Positions 26,254 to 35,383 of a stretch of DNA of 64,000 nucleotides are shown here, in pieces; position 1 is the stretch's first letter; every line of letters starts with the position of its first letter. The notes beneath the pieces are model-generated. The model saw nothing but the letters and a program-made list of their open reading frames with translations. It made no database searches and was not told the origin of the DNA. The stretch covers positions 43,342 through 107,341 of the forward strand of contig JAIUOP010000009.1 in assembly GCA_020161815.1 (NCBI GenBank). Reading direction: 5' to 3'. The position numbers and the translations under genes are program-made. The DNA comes from Actinomycetota bacterium. Lineage in GTDB: Bacteria; Actinomycetota; Actinomycetes; Actinomycetales; Dermatophilaceae.

Positions 26254-27078
26254 GTGGAGTTCAGTGCCCTGCCCGTGCGTCGCGTCGACGCGGTCCTCCC
26301 CACGGAGGCGCCGTATGCCGTGGGCTCGCCCAGGCCCGCCGCCGCACCCGCCGCTGGGCCTCCGGCACCACCTCCAGCGGCACCTGCCGCAGCGCCCGCC
26401 TGGCCGGCGACGATCCCGGCCGTGGCCCAGCTGCTGAGGGAGGGCCTCGAGCTCAGCGACTGCACGATCCTCGTCGGACCCAACGGGTCCGGGAAGTCCA
26501 CGATCATCGAGGCGGTGGCCACGGCATACGGACTCAATCCGGAGGGCGGGTCGACGGGGGCCCAGCACCGCACGCAGGCGAGCGAGTCGCCGCTGCACGA
26601 GTGGCTGCGGCTCACGCGGGGTGCGGGGTCGAGCAAGTGGGGCTACTTCGTGCGGGCCGAGACGATGCACGGCCTCTTCACGTACCTGTCGGCGACGCGC
26701 AGTGAGAGCCGGTGGAGTCGCGACCCGGAGTTCCATGCGCTCTCGCACGGGGAGTCCTTCGTCGCGCTGCTGGGCTCGAGCCGCTTCGGCAAGGACGGCT
26801 TCTTCGTCATGGACGAGCCGGAGGCCGGGCTCTCCTTCGAGGCCCAGCTGCACCTGGTCGCCGAGCTCGCCGACATGGCGCGCCGGCCCAGGGCCCAGGT
26901 GCTCATCGCGACGCACAGCCCGGTCATCGCCGCGATCCCGAATGCGCGGCTGCTCGAGCTCGGACCGCACGGGATCCGGGAGACGCGGTGGACCGAGCTC
27001 GAGGTGGTCGACCACTACCGGCGCTTCCTGGCCGAGCCGCGGCGCTACCTCAGGCACGTGGTCGACGACCCGTTCTGA
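26254..27078 (+). CDS. AAA family ATPase (ABC-type fold) with an N-proximal insertion
   Basis: This 274-residue protein has Walker A LVGPNGSGKSTIIEAV, a short ABC-like SHGESFVALL, Walker B FFVMDEPEAGLS and a His switch ATHSPVIA. This is the layout of small soluble AAA_23/RecF-type ATPases of unknown role. The GTG at 26254 gives MEFSALPVRRVD. Between that strand and WPATIPAVAQLL lies an Ala/Pro-rich run of about 30 residues starting APYAVGSPRPAAAP, which contains the repeated GTATGCC element and looks inserted. It is not obviously linked to the inositol genes. Confidence 0.8.
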   Translation: MEFSALPVRRVDAVLPTEAPYAVGSPRPAAAPAAGPPAPPPAAPAAAPAWPATIPAVAQLLREGLELSDCTILVGPNGSGKSTIIEAVATAYGLNPEGGSTGAQHRTQASESPLHEWLRLTRGAGSSKWGYFVRAETMHGLFTYLSATRSESRWSRDPEFHALSHGESFVALLGSSRFGKDGFFVMDEPEAGLSFEAQLHLVAELADMARRPRAQVLIATHSPVIAAIPNARLLELGPHGIRETRWTELEVVDHYRRFLAEPRRYLRHVVDDPF

Positions 27079-27100
27079 GAGCGGACGGACGAATCGTCAG

Positions 27101-27114
27101 AATGTCATGACAAA
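27101..27114. promoter_or_regulatory. Putative GntR site 1 (AATGTCATGACAAA)
   Basis: It matches WWTGTYNNRACAWW. It lies just upstream of a TTGACA -35-like hexamer (27118-27123) and 39 bases before the first gene of the inositol region. Confidence 0.6.
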
Positions 27115-27152
27115 TTGTTGACAGTCTCATGCGGTCCCGGCACGCTGGACGC

Positions 27153-28043
27153 ATGACGACCCCGATTGCCGATCGCATTGCTGGCGCGCCCATTTCGTGG
27201 GGGGTGTGCGAGGTGCCCGGGTGGGGCTACCAGCTCGACGCCGACACCGTGCTCAGCCAGATGAAGGAAGTGGGCATCTCCGCGACCGAGTACGGCCCCG
27301 GCGGTTTCCTGCCCGACGACCCGGCGGCCAAGGCCGACCTGCTCGCCGGATACGGCTTGCGCGCGGTGGGCCAGTTCGTGCCAGTCGTCCTCCATGACCC
27401 TGACGTCGACCCGATGCCGACGGTTGAGGAGGCCATCACCGGCCTGCTCGCCGCCCAGGCCTCCACGGTCGTCATCGCCGCCTCCACCGGGGTCGACGGC
27501 TACGACAGCCGTCCGGTCCTCGACGACGCGCAGTGGGACACCCTGCTGGCCAACCTCGACCGGATCACCGACGCCGCGGCTGCGCGTGGCCTCACCGCCA
27601 CCGTCCACCCGCACGTGGGGACCATGATCGAGAGCGGCGCCGAGGCCGACCGGGTCCTCGCCGGCTCGAGGATCAAGCTCTGCCTCGACACCGGCCACCT
27701 GCTCATCGGTGGTGGCGACCCGGCCTCGGTCGTCGCCGCACACCCGGACCGGATCGGGCACATGCACCTCAAGGACGTGCGCGCCGACCTCGCCGCCCAG
27801 GTCCGGTCGGGTGAGCTCACCTACACCGACGCCGTCGGCCAAGGGATGTACGTTCCCCTCGGCGCCGGCGACGTCGACATTGCCGGCATCGTCGGGCAGC
27901 TCGAACGCAACGGTTATCAGGGCTGGTACGTCATGGAGCAGGACTCGATCCTCACTGGCTCTCCAGAGGACACCGGCGCCGACCCACGCGACGACGTGCT
28001 CAACTCGATCGCCTTCGTGCTGGAAGCGGGGGCGAACGCATGA
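27153..28043 (+). CDS. Sugar phosphate isomerase/epimerase TIM barrel, probable inosose dehydratase (IolE-like)
   Basis: This 296-residue xylose-isomerase-like barrel begins APISWGVCEVPGWGYQLDAD, the pattern of IolE-like proteins in actinobacterial inositol clusters. TVHPHVGTMIE, KLCLDTGHLLIGG and IGHMHLKDV carry the metal-binding Glu, Asp and His residues. IolE dehydrates 2-keto-myo-inositol, and IolD (next door) acts on the product. It overlaps the next barrel gene by four bases (ATGA). An operator-like site precedes it. The exact reaction is inferred from context. Confidence 0.78.
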   Translation: MTTPIADRIAGAPISWGVCEVPGWGYQLDADTVLSQMKEVGISATEYGPGGFLPDDPAAKADLLAGYGLRAVGQFVPVVLHDPDVDPMPTVEEAITGLLAAQASTVVIAASTGVDGYDSRPVLDDAQWDTLLANLDRITDAAAARGLTATVHPHVGTMIESGAEADRVLAGSRIKLCLDTGHLLIGGGDPASVVAAHPDRIGHMHLKDVRADLAAQVRSGELTYTDAVGQGMYVPLGAGDVDIAGIVGQLERNGYQGWYVMEQDSILTGSPEDTGADPRDDVLNSIAFVLEAGANA

Positions 28044-29008
28044 GCCAGCCCACGGCATACGACGGCCTGAGTGGCGGCGAGGACAGGTCACGCAACACGG
28101 CCAACGAGCGCTACTCCAAGCTGACGATCGGCGTCTGCCCCGACCAGTGGGGCGTGTGGTTCCCCCAGGACGAGAAGCAGATCGACTGGCGCACAGCCCT
28201 CGGCGAGATGCGCACGGCCGGCTTCTCGGTGATGGAGACCGGACCGTTCGGGTACTTCCCCACCGACCCGATCGAGCTCAAGGACGTCATGGACGAGCAC
28301 GGCTTCCGGGTCGTCGCCGGCACCGGCTGGGGCATCCTGCACAAGGCCGAGGCCTGGGCGGAGACGGAGCGCTTCTTCCGGGCGATCGGCGAGACCCATG
28401 CCGCGGTGGGGGCCGAGTACGTCGTCCACCTGCCGCCGATGTTCCGCGACGAGAAGACCGGCGCCTACACCGACGACCGGGTGCTGACGACCGAGGCCTG
28501 GAACCTCTACATCAAGAACGCCGACCGCCTGGGGCGGATCATGAAGCAGGACTACGGCTTGCAGATGGTGCTGCACCCGCACGGCGACAGCCACATCGAG
28601 ACGCCCGAGGACATCGACCGGATCTTCCAGGCGACCGACCCGGAGTACGTCGGCTTCTGCCTCGACACAGGTCACATCGTCTACGGGAACGGCGACCCGA
28701 TGGAGCTGTGCCGGAGGTTTCCCGAGCGGATCTCCTATGCCCACATCAAGGCGATGGACCCGATCCTCGTCAAGCAGGCCCACGACGAGGACTGGCCCTT
28801 CGTCAAGGCGGTCCATGCCGGCTGCTCCGTTGCTCCGCCGGAGGGGGAGCCCGACATGGGTCTGCTTATCGAGGCGCTCGCCGACCTGGACAAGGAGCTC
28901 TACGTCATCTGCGAGCAGGACATGTACGGCTGTCCCAAGGACCAGCCGCTCCCGATCGCGATCGGCACGCGCCGCTACCTTGCGTCCCAGGGCCTCGGCC
29001 TGCCCTGA
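28040..29008 (+). CDS. Sugar phosphate isomerase/epimerase TIM barrel, second member of the pair
   Basis: This 322-residue barrel has IGVCPDQWGVWFPQDEKQID, MVLHPHGDSHIETPEDIDRI, VGFCLDTGHIVYGNGD and SYAHIKAMDP, with the expected metal ligands. It belongs to the same superfamily as its upstream neighbour but is clearly distinct, so the two probably catalyse different steps, such as inosose dehydration and 2-keto-inositol isomerisation (IolI-type). The start overlaps the previous stop (ATGA). A strong hairpin follows. Confidence 0.78.
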   Translation: MSQPTAYDGLSGGEDRSRNTANERYSKLTIGVCPDQWGVWFPQDEKQIDWRTALGEMRTAGFSVMETGPFGYFPTDPIELKDVMDEHGFRVVAGTGWGILHKAEAWAETERFFRAIGETHAAVGAEYVVHLPPMFRDEKTGAYTDDRVLTTEAWNLYIKNADRLGRIMKQDYGLQMVLHPHGDSHIETPEDIDRIFQATDPEYVGFCLDTGHIVYGNGDPMELCRRFPERISYAHIKAMDPILVKQAHDEDWPFVKAVHAGCSVAPPEGEPDMGLLIEALADLDKELYVICEQDMYGCPKDQPLPIAIGTRRYLASQGLGLP

Positions 29009-29055
29009 CGAACCTGGCGGCGCACGTCGGCACCCCCCTGCTGAGACACCTCACG

Positions 29056-29091
29056 TCACGAGGCCCCATGGAACTCCATGGGGCCTCGTGA
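29056..29091. terminator. Bidirectional terminator
   Basis: TCACGAGGCCCCATGG and CCATGGGGCCTCGTGA pair over 16 bp around AACT, followed by GTTTCT, between the convergent barrel gene and iolD. Confidence 0.85.
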
Positions 29092-29134
29092 GTTTCTCCG
29101 TGCCGAGTGTCCCGCGGGCCATCGGAGCGGTCGC

Positions 29135-31087
29135 TCAGAGGTAGGCGCGCTGGCCCTTGAGCTGCTCGACGTGCTCGGTGTAGGCGGTCTGCGTCGACTC
29201 CAGCGTGCTGACCTGGGCCACGGGCACGTCCCACCAGGCCGAGCCCGGCGGGTTCGGGCCGGTCAGGTCGGTCTCGATGTAGAGCACCGTGACCCGGTCC
29301 GAGGCGACCGCCTTCGCGTAGTTCGCGCGGAACTCCGCGATCCCGTCGCAGCGCAGCACGTCGGCCCCCCACGAGGCCGCGTTGGCGGCGAGGTCGAAGG
29401 GCACGAGGTCGCCGTCGAGCCGGCCACCGGTGCCGCCGCGGCGCATCCGGTACCTCGTGCCGAAGCGCTGCGAGCCGCGGGACTCCGACAGGGCCCCGAT
29501 CGAGGCGAAGCCGTGGTTCTGGAGCAGGACGTAGATGACCTTGAGCCCCTCGGAGACCGCGGTCGCGATCTCCATCGGCAGCATCTGGTAGGTCCCGTCA
29601 CCGACGATGGCGACCACCTCGTGGTCCTCCCCGAGCGCCATCTTCACGCCCAGCGCGGCCGGGATCTCGTAGCCCATGCAGGAGAAGGCGTACTCGACGT
29701 GGTACTGCACCGGCGTGCTCGCCCGCCACAGGCACTGCAGGTCACCGGGCATCGAGCCGGCTGCGTTGATGACGACGTCCTCGGGCCCCATGAGCTCGTT
29801 GAGCGCCCAGAAGACCTCGGTCTGCGCGGGCAGGGGGCCGTGGCCACGGTGGTAGCAGGCGTCGACCTCGCGTTGCCAGGCGGCGTCGAGGTCGCGGGCG
29901 TGCTTGGCGTGTGCCGGGTCAGCGGCCCAGCCGTCGAGGGCGGCGGTGAGGGCGGTCAGGGCCTCGCGGGCGTCGGCGAGGACCATCGTCGCGCCGTGCT
30001 TGGCCGCGTCGAAGCCGAGGGTGTTGATGTTGACGAAGCGGACATCGGGATTGGCGAAGATCGTGTGCGAGGCGGTCGTGAAGTCGCTGTAGCGCGTGCC
30101 GATGCCAATGACGACGTCGGCCTCACGGGCGAGCGCATTGGCCGCCGAGGAACCGGTCGAGCCCAGGGCGCCGACCGCGCTCGGGTGGTCCCAGTTGATC
30201 GCGCCCTTGCCGGCATGCGTGTCCGCGACGGGTATGCCGGTCGCGCTCGCGAAGTCCCGCAGGGCCTGGCTGGCGCCGGAGTACACCACGCCACCACCGG
30301 CGACGACGAGAGGGCGCTGCGCACGGCGGATGACCTCGACCGCCCGGGTCAGTGCGGCCGGCTCCGGCACCGGCCGGGCGATGTGCCAGACGCGGCGCTC
30401 GAAGAAGCGTTCCGGCCAGTCGTGGGCCTCGGCCTGGACGTCCTGGGGCAGCGCGATCGTCACGGCACCGGTGTCCGAGGGGTCGGTGAGGACCCGCATC
30501 GCGTTCATGAGCGAGGGGATGAGCTGCTCGGGCCGGTTGATCCGGTCGAAGAAGCGGGAGACGGGGCGGAAGCAGTCGGTGACCGCCGTGTCCAGGGTCT
30601 GGGGGGACTCGAGCTGCTGGAGCACCGGGTCCGGCGCACGGTTGGCGAACTGGTCGCTGGGGAAGAGCAGCACCGGGATCCGGTTCGTGGTGGCCAGTGC
30701 GGCGCCGGTGATCATGTTCGTCGCGCCCGGCCCGATCGACGTGGTCACGGCCATGACCTGGAGCCGCTCGAGGGAGCGGGCATAGGCAGTGGCTGCGTGC
30801 ACGCCGGACTGCTCGTTGCGGATGAGGTGGTAGGGAAGGTGGCCATGCGCCAACGGGTCGACGACCTCCGAGCCCGGCTCCACGGCATACCGGCCCGAGG
30901 CGACGCCCTCCTCGAAGTCGACCTGGTCCTGGAGCAGGGCCTGCCCGACACCACACACGTTGCCGTGCCCGAAGATCCCGAACATGCCCGTCACGAGGCG
31001 CTGTTCGACCCCGTCGCGCTCGGAGTACTGCGCACCGAGGAAGCGCACGAGGGCCTGGCCCACGGTCAGTCGAATCGTTGCGGTCAT
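29135..31087 (-). CDS. iolD: 3D-(3,5/4)-trihydroxycyclohexane-1,2-dione hydrolase
   Basis: This 650-residue ThDP enzyme opens the ring of the dehydrated inosose to 5-deoxyglucuronate. It shows the IolD-specific FGIFGHGNVCGVGQAL and GRYAVEPGSEV region, THAGKGAINWDHP, and the ThDP/Mg motif IVGDGTYQMLPMEIATAV. ETDLTGPNPPGSAWWDVPVA is the conserved IolD C-terminus. The length is normal. It is divergent from the ABC transporter operon, and two operator-like sites lie between them. Confidence 0.96.
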   Translation of the reverse strand: MTATIRLTVGQALVRFLGAQYSERDGVEQRLVTGMFGIFGHGNVCGVGQALLQDQVDFEEGVASGRYAVEPGSEVVDPLAHGHLPYHLIRNEQSGVHAATAYARSLERLQVMAVTTSIGPGATNMITGAALATTNRIPVLLFPSDQFANRAPDPVLQQLESPQTLDTAVTDCFRPVSRFFDRINRPEQLIPSLMNAMRVLTDPSDTGAVTIALPQDVQAEAHDWPERFFERRVWHIARPVPEPAALTRAVEVIRRAQRPLVVAGGGVVYSGASQALRDFASATGIPVADTHAGKGAINWDHPSAVGALGSTGSSAANALAREADVVIGIGTRYSDFTTASHTIFANPDVRFVNINTLGFDAAKHGATMVLADAREALTALTAALDGWAADPAHAKHARDLDAAWQREVDACYHRGHGPLPAQTEVFWALNELMGPEDVVINAAGSMPGDLQCLWRASTPVQYHVEYAFSCMGYEIPAALGVKMALGEDHEVVAIVGDGTYQMLPMEIATAVSEGLKVIYVLLQNHGFASIGALSESRGSQRFGTRYRMRRGGTGGRLDGDLVPFDLAANAASWGADVLRCDGIAEFRANYAKAVASDRVTVLYIETDLTGPNPPGSAWWDVPVAQVSTLESTQTAYTEHVEQLKGQRAYL

Positions 31088-31109
31088 TCGGCGGTTCCTT
31101 GCTGCGCGA

Positions 31110-31123
31110 TTTGTAAGGACATT
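31110..31123. promoter_or_regulatory. Putative GntR site 2 (TTTGTAAGGACATT)
   Basis: It fits the 14-bp motif except for A in place of the first pyrimidine. It lies 23 bases upstream of the iolD start, a position suited to repression. Confidence 0.5.
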
Positions 31124-31227
31124 TTGAACTGTAGCGCGTGCTGTCGACGAGCGGAAGGATCGACCCTGTCGGGGGCACGTCGTCGCGGGAGAGGGGTGAT
31201 CGAAAAGGTAACGGTTCGATAACGCCC

Positions 31228-31241
31228 TTTGTTCTAACATT
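31228..31241. promoter_or_regulatory. Putative GntR site 3 (TTTGTTCTAACATT)
   Basis: It matches the motif and shares the core TGTTCTAACA with sites 6 and 7. It faces the ABC transporter operon. Confidence 0.6.
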
Positions 31242-31408
31242 GCGTCATCTTGTCAACGGGGCCAGTGTGGGAACGAGCGCGAGCCACGATTCCGCGCTGA
31301 CGCACCGCATGAACGCAGCCCACCGGCAGGCGTTTTCGCAACGCCCGCCGGCGCAGCGCTCCGCTCGCAGGCATCGCACGTCAACGACGACCGAGAGGCA
31401 CCACCCCC

Positions 31409-32398
31409 ATGAAGCGCAAGACCATCCTCTCCACCGTGGCCCTCACCATGGCCGCGGTGTCCCTCACCGCCTGCTCGAGCAGCGGCGGCAAGACCGAGTC
31501 CTCGACGGCCGCCGGGGGTGACACCGCAGCCGCGACGACCATGACGGTCGCGATGATCACGCACCAGGCCCCGGGCGACACCTTCTGGGACATCATCCGC
31601 AAGGGTGCCGAGGCCGCGTCCAAGAAGGACGGCGTCAAGCTCGACTACAGCAACGACCCCGACGCCACAAAGCAGGCCCAGCTCGTCCAGGCCGCCATCG
31701 ACAAGAAGGTCGACGGGATCGCCGTGACCTCCCCCAACACCGGCGCCCTCGGCGACGTCATCAAGAAGGCCGTCGCGGCCGGCATCCCGGTCACCATGTT
31801 CAACGCGGGCGGCCCCGACGCCATGGGGCTGGGCGCCATCGGCTACTTCGGCCAGGGCGAGAAGGACGCCGGCATCGGCGCCGGCCAGAAGGCCGTCAAG
31901 GAAGGCGCGAAGAACATCATCTGCGTCATCCAGGAGCAGGGCCAGCAGCAGCTCGAGGACCGCTGCGCCGGTGTCGCCGAGGGCGGCGCGGGAGCCAAGG
32001 TCGAGCGGGTCTACGTCAACGGTCGCGACGACGCCGCCGTCACGACGACGATCCAGGCCAAGCTCACCGAGGACAAGACCGTCGACTTCGTGCTGACCCT
32101 CGGGGCCCAGTTCGCCCTCGACGCGGTCAAGTCCGTGGCCGCGGCCGGCAGCAGCGCCAAGATCGGCACCTTCGACACCAACAAGGACCTCGTCGCCGCG
32201 GTCAAGGACGGCAAGGTGGCCTGGGCCATCGACCAGCAGCCCTACCTCCAGGGCTACATGGCCGTGGACGCCCTGTGGCTCTACAAGACCAATGGCAACA
32301 CCCTCGGTGGCGGCAAGGCCGTTCCGACCGGTCCGTCCTTCATCGACTCCTCCAACATCGCGGCCGTCTCCGGCTTCGCGGCCAACGGGACCCGGTGA
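31409..32398 (+). CDS. Sugar/inositol ABC transporter substrate-binding lipoprotein
   Basis: This 329-residue binding protein of the Peripla_BP_4 (ribose/inositol) type has a lipoprotein signal ending LTAC, so Cys22 would be lipidated. It then has a Ser/Thr/Ala linker and two lobes (VAMITHQAPGDTFWDIIRKG, DGIAVTSPNTGALGDVIKKA, IGTFDTNKDLVAAVKDGKV). It would capture substrate outside the cell and deliver it to the permease that begins five bases after its stop. A cyclitol substrate is inferred from the surrounding iol genes. Confidence 0.88.
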   Translation: MKRKTILSTVALTMAAVSLTACSSSGGKTESSTAAGGDTAAATTMTVAMITHQAPGDTFWDIIRKGAEAASKKDGVKLDYSNDPDATKQAQLVQAAIDKKVDGIAVTSPNTGALGDVIKKAVAAGIPVTMFNAGGPDAMGLGAIGYFGQGEKDAGIGAGQKAVKEGAKNIICVIQEQGQQQLEDRCAGVAEGGAGAKVERVYVNGRDDAAVTTTIQAKLTEDKTVDFVLTLGAQFALDAVKSVAAAGSSAKIGTFDTNKDLVAAVKDGKVAWAIDQQPYLQGYMAVDALWLYKTNGNTLGGGKAVPTGPSFIDSSNIAAVSGFAANGTR

Positions 32399-32403
32399 TC
32401 TGA

Positions 32404-33438
32404 GTGACTGCCACCACTACGGCGGCGTCGGACGACCGGGTCAGGACCCGGTCGGCCGCGTCGACCATCCTCGGGATGCCGGCGGTCGGCGCGCTCATCG
32501 GCGCCGTCGTCGTGGGGCTGCTCTTCTTCGTTGCCGCTCCGGCCTTCCGGAACGTCGCCAACGTCGGAACCATCCTTTACACCTGCGCGACGATCGGACT
32601 GATGGCCGTCTTCGTGGCGCTCCTCATGATCGGCGGTGAGTTCGACCTCTCGGCCGGTGTGGCGGTGACGACGTCGGGCCTGGCCGCAGCCCACATCGCC
32701 TGGAACTTCGGCCTGAACGTGTGGGTGGGCGTCCTCGCGGCACTCGTCCTCTCGCTCGCGATCGGCGCCTTCAACGGGTGGTTGCTCGCCAAGACCGGAC
32801 TGCCCAGCTTCCTGGTCACCTTGGGCACGTTCTTCGTCTTCCAGGGCATCAACCTCGCCGTGACGCGCATCGTCACCGGCGGCGTTTCCTCGAACAACAT
32901 CAGCGAGATGGACGGCTGGGACAGCGCCAAGTCGATCTTCGCCTCGAGCTTCAAGGTCGGCCCGGTGGAGATCAAGAGCCTGGTGATCTACTGGATCATC
33001 CTGACCGTGATCCTCTCGTGGGTGTTGTTGCGCACCACCTTCGGCAACTGGATCCTCGCCGCCGGCGGCGACGACAAGGCGGCACGTGCCGTCGGTGTCC
33101 CCGTCACCCTGACCAAGACGATCCTCTTCATGGGTGTCGGTTTCGGGGCCTGGATCGTCGGCATGCACATGCTCTTCGAGTACAACACGGTCCAGTCCGC
33201 CGCGGGCCTGGGCAACGAGTTCATCTACATCATCGCCGCCGTCATCGGTGGCTGCCTCCTCACCGGAGGCTACGGATCGGTCGTCGGGGCCTCGGTCGGT
33301 GCGCTCATCTACGGCATGACCCTCCTGGGGATCTCGTATGCCGGGTGGGACGTCGACTGGCTCAAGACCTTCCTCGGGGCCATGCTCATCGGCTCGGTGC
33401 TCGTCAACAACTACGTCAAGAGGAAGGCGGACGCGTGA
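32404..33438 (+). CDS. Sugar/inositol ABC transporter permease
   Basis: This 344-residue BPD_transp_2 permease has about nine to ten membrane segments. It includes MIGGEFDLSAGVAVTTSGLA, the signature region of RbsC-type permeases, and VIGGCLLTGGYGSVVGASVG. The GTG start lies five bases after the binding-protein gene, and its stop shares one base with the ATPase start (TGATG). It probably works as a homodimer. Confidence 0.9.
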   Translation: MTATTTAASDDRVRTRSAASTILGMPAVGALIGAVVVGLLFFVAAPAFRNVANVGTILYTCATIGLMAVFVALLMIGGEFDLSAGVAVTTSGLAAAHIAWNFGLNVWVGVLAALVLSLAIGAFNGWLLAKTGLPSFLVTLGTFFVFQGINLAVTRIVTGGVSSNNISEMDGWDSAKSIFASSFKVGPVEIKSLVIYWIILTVILSWVLLRTTFGNWILAAGGDDKAARAVGVPVTLTKTILFMGVGFGAWIVGMHMLFEYNTVQSAAGLGNEFIYIIAAVIGGCLLTGGYGSVVGASVGALIYGMTLLGISYAGWDVDWLKTFLGAMLIGSVLVNNYVKRKADA

Positions 33439-34364
33439 TGGCGACGGCAACCCAAGAGCACCCGACGCCCCCCTCCGCAGCGCCCGGCAGCTACATCCTC
33501 GAGCTGGACGACGTCGGCAAGAGCTATGGCAATGTCCACGCGTTGCGCGGGGTCAACATCCGGGTGCGGGCGGGCGAGGTCACCTGCGTGCTCGGCGACA
33601 ACGGCGCCGGCAAGTCCACGCTCATCAAGATCATCGCCGGCCTGCACCAGCACACCGAGGGCGTCATGCGCGTCGAGGGTGAGGAGACCACCTTCAACAG
33701 CCCGCGTGAGGCCCAGGGGCGCGGCATCGCCACCGTCTACCAGGACCTGGCGCTCGCACCACTCATGTCGGTGTGGCGCAACTTCTTCCTCGGCAACGAG
33801 CTCCGCAAGGGCATCGGCCTGGACATCCCGCAGATGAAGAAGGTTGCCGGCGAGGAGCTCCAGAAGATGGGGATCGTCATCCCCGACCTCGACCGGCCTG
33901 TCGGCGCGCTCTCCGGCGGCCAGCGCCAGGTCATCGCCATCGCCCGTGCGGTCTACTTCGGCGCCAAGGTCGTCATCCTCGACGAGCCCACCGCCGCCCT
34001 CGGCGTCAAGCAGTCCGGGGTGGTCCTGAAGTACATCGTCCGTATGCGTGATGCCGGGCTCGGGGTCATCTTCATCACCCACAACCCGCACCACGCCTAC
34101 CTCGTGGGCAACCACTTCGTCATCCTCAAGCTTGGGCGACTCGTCCTCGACGCCAAGCGGGACGACCTCACCCTCGACCAGCTCACCGCCGAAATGGCCG
34201 GTGGGCAGGAGCTCGCGGAGCTGAGCCACGAGCTGCGGGGGGCCACCTCCGGAGCGGACGCCAGCGCGGCGAAGGAGATCGAGGCCGAGATGGAGGAGGT
34301 CCTCCACGTCGAGGCCGACGGCACTGGCACGGGAGCGGGCGCTGCAGAAGGGAACAAGGCATGA
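33438..34364 (+). CDS. Sugar/inositol ABC transporter ATP-binding protein (single domain)
   Basis: This 308-residue protein has one nucleotide-binding domain: Walker A LGDNGAGKSTLIKIIAG, signature LSGGQRQVIAIARA, Walker B VVILDEPTAALG and switch His in FITHNPHHAY. Carbohydrate importers of this class more often have two fused domains of about 500 residues; this has only one, as in FrcA-type transporters, with an acidic C-terminal tail. It overlaps the following dehydrogenase by four bases. Confidence 0.9.
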   Translation: MATATQEHPTPPSAAPGSYILELDDVGKSYGNVHALRGVNIRVRAGEVTCVLGDNGAGKSTLIKIIAGLHQHTEGVMRVEGEETTFNSPREAQGRGIATVYQDLALAPLMSVWRNFFLGNELRKGIGLDIPQMKKVAGEELQKMGIVIPDLDRPVGALSGGQRQVIAIARAVYFGAKVVILDEPTAALGVKQSGVVLKYIVRMRDAGLGVIFITHNPHHAYLVGNHFVILKLGRLVLDAKRDDLTLDQLTAEMAGGQELAELSHELRGATSGADASAAKEIEAEMEEVLHVEADGTGTGAGAAEGNKA

Positions 34365-35383
34365 CCGCAGTGCGCGTGGGCGTGGTCGGCGTCGGCATGA
34401 TGGGCGCCGACCACGCCGAGCGGATCGCCGCTCGAACCGCGGGTGCGGTCCTGACGGCGGTCGCCGACCCCGACGCGGCCCGGGCCCGAGAACTCGGTGA
34501 CCGACTCGGCGCCACCTCCTACGGCGACCCGCTGGAGCTCATCGCCTCCCCGGAGGTCGACGCGGTGCTCCTGGCCTCGCCCGGCTTCGTCCACGAGGAG
34601 CAGGTGCTCGCCTCCTTCGCCGCCGGCAAGCCGGTGCTCTGCGAGAAGCCGCTCACCATGGACGTCGAGTCCTCGCTGCGCGTCGTCGAGGCCGAACGTC
34701 GACTGCCCCGCCCGCTGCTCTCGGTCGGGTTCATGCGCCGCTTCGACCCGGAGTACGCCCAGTTGCAGGGCATGCTCGCCGCCGAGGCCTTCGGGCCGCT
34801 GCTCGTCATGCACCAGACCCACCGCAACCGCTCGGTGCCCAACCCCGAGTTCCGCTCGGAGATGATCGTGCGCGACTCGCTCGTCCACGAGGTCGACTGC
34901 GCCCGCTTCTTCGTCGGCACCGAGATCGCCGAGATCCAGGTCATCACCCCCCGGGCGACGAGCAAGGCCTTCGAGGGGGTCGCCGACCCACAGGTCTCGA
35001 TCTTCCGGATGAGCAACGGCGTCGTCGTCACGAACGAGGTCTTCGTCAACTGCCAGGTCGGCTACGAAGTGCGCGCCGAGGCGGTCTGCGAGCGCGGCAC
35101 AGCGATCGCCGGGCGTCCTCAGACCGGGCTCTACACGACGAGGGCCGGCGAGGGCGAGGGCTACTGGGGCGGTGTGGCCTTCGACGACTTCCGTCAGCGC
35201 TTCGGGCGTGGCTACGACCTCGAGGTGCAAGCCTGGGTCGAGGCGGCCACCAAGGGTGAGGTCGTCGGCGCCAACGCCTGGGACGGGTATGCCGCGACGG
35301 CCGTCTGTGAGGCCGGCATGGCCTCGCTCGCCTCGGGCGAATCCGTCTCCGTCGCCCTGGTCGACCGCGACTCCCTGTCGTGA
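34361..35383 (+). CDS. Gfo/Idh/MocA oxidoreductase, probable inositol 2-dehydrogenase (1)
   Basis: This 340-residue NAD(P)-dependent dehydrogenase has the Rossmann motif VGVVGVGMMGADHAERIA, the EKPLTMDVES catalytic-Lys motif and IVRDSLVHEVDCARFFVG in the substrate domain. It is close to the IolG family that oxidises myo-inositol to 2-keto-myo-inositol. Its place in the transporter operon supports a role in the first step. It is followed by a GTGA overlap with the isomerase-like gene. Confidence 0.83.
   Translation: MTAVRVGVVGVGMMGADHAERIAARTAGAVLTAVADPDAARARELGDRLGATSYGDPLELIASPEVDAVLLASPGFVHEEQVLASFAAGKPVLCEKPLTMDVESSLRVVEAERRLPRPLLSVGFMRRFDPEYAQLQGMLAAEAFGPLLVMHQTHRNRSVPNPEFRSEMIVRDSLVHEVDCARFFVGTEIAEIQVITPRATSKAFEGVADPQVSIFRMSNGVVVTNEVFVNCQVGYEVRAEAVCERGTAIAGRPQTGLYTTRAGEGEGYWGGVAFDDFRQRFGRGYDLEVQAWVEAATKGEVVGANAWDGYAATAVCEAGMASLASGESVSVALVDRDSLS

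Larger units (their letters stand above)
31088..31408. other. Divergent control region, iolD and ABC transporter
   Basis: This 321-base gene-free region is AT-richer than its surroundings. It holds two copies of the inositol-region operator motif, one 23 bases from iolD and one about 170 bases before the binding-protein gene. No convincing -35/-10 pair could be fixed, and the last 140 bases look like an untranslated leader. Confidence 0.55.
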
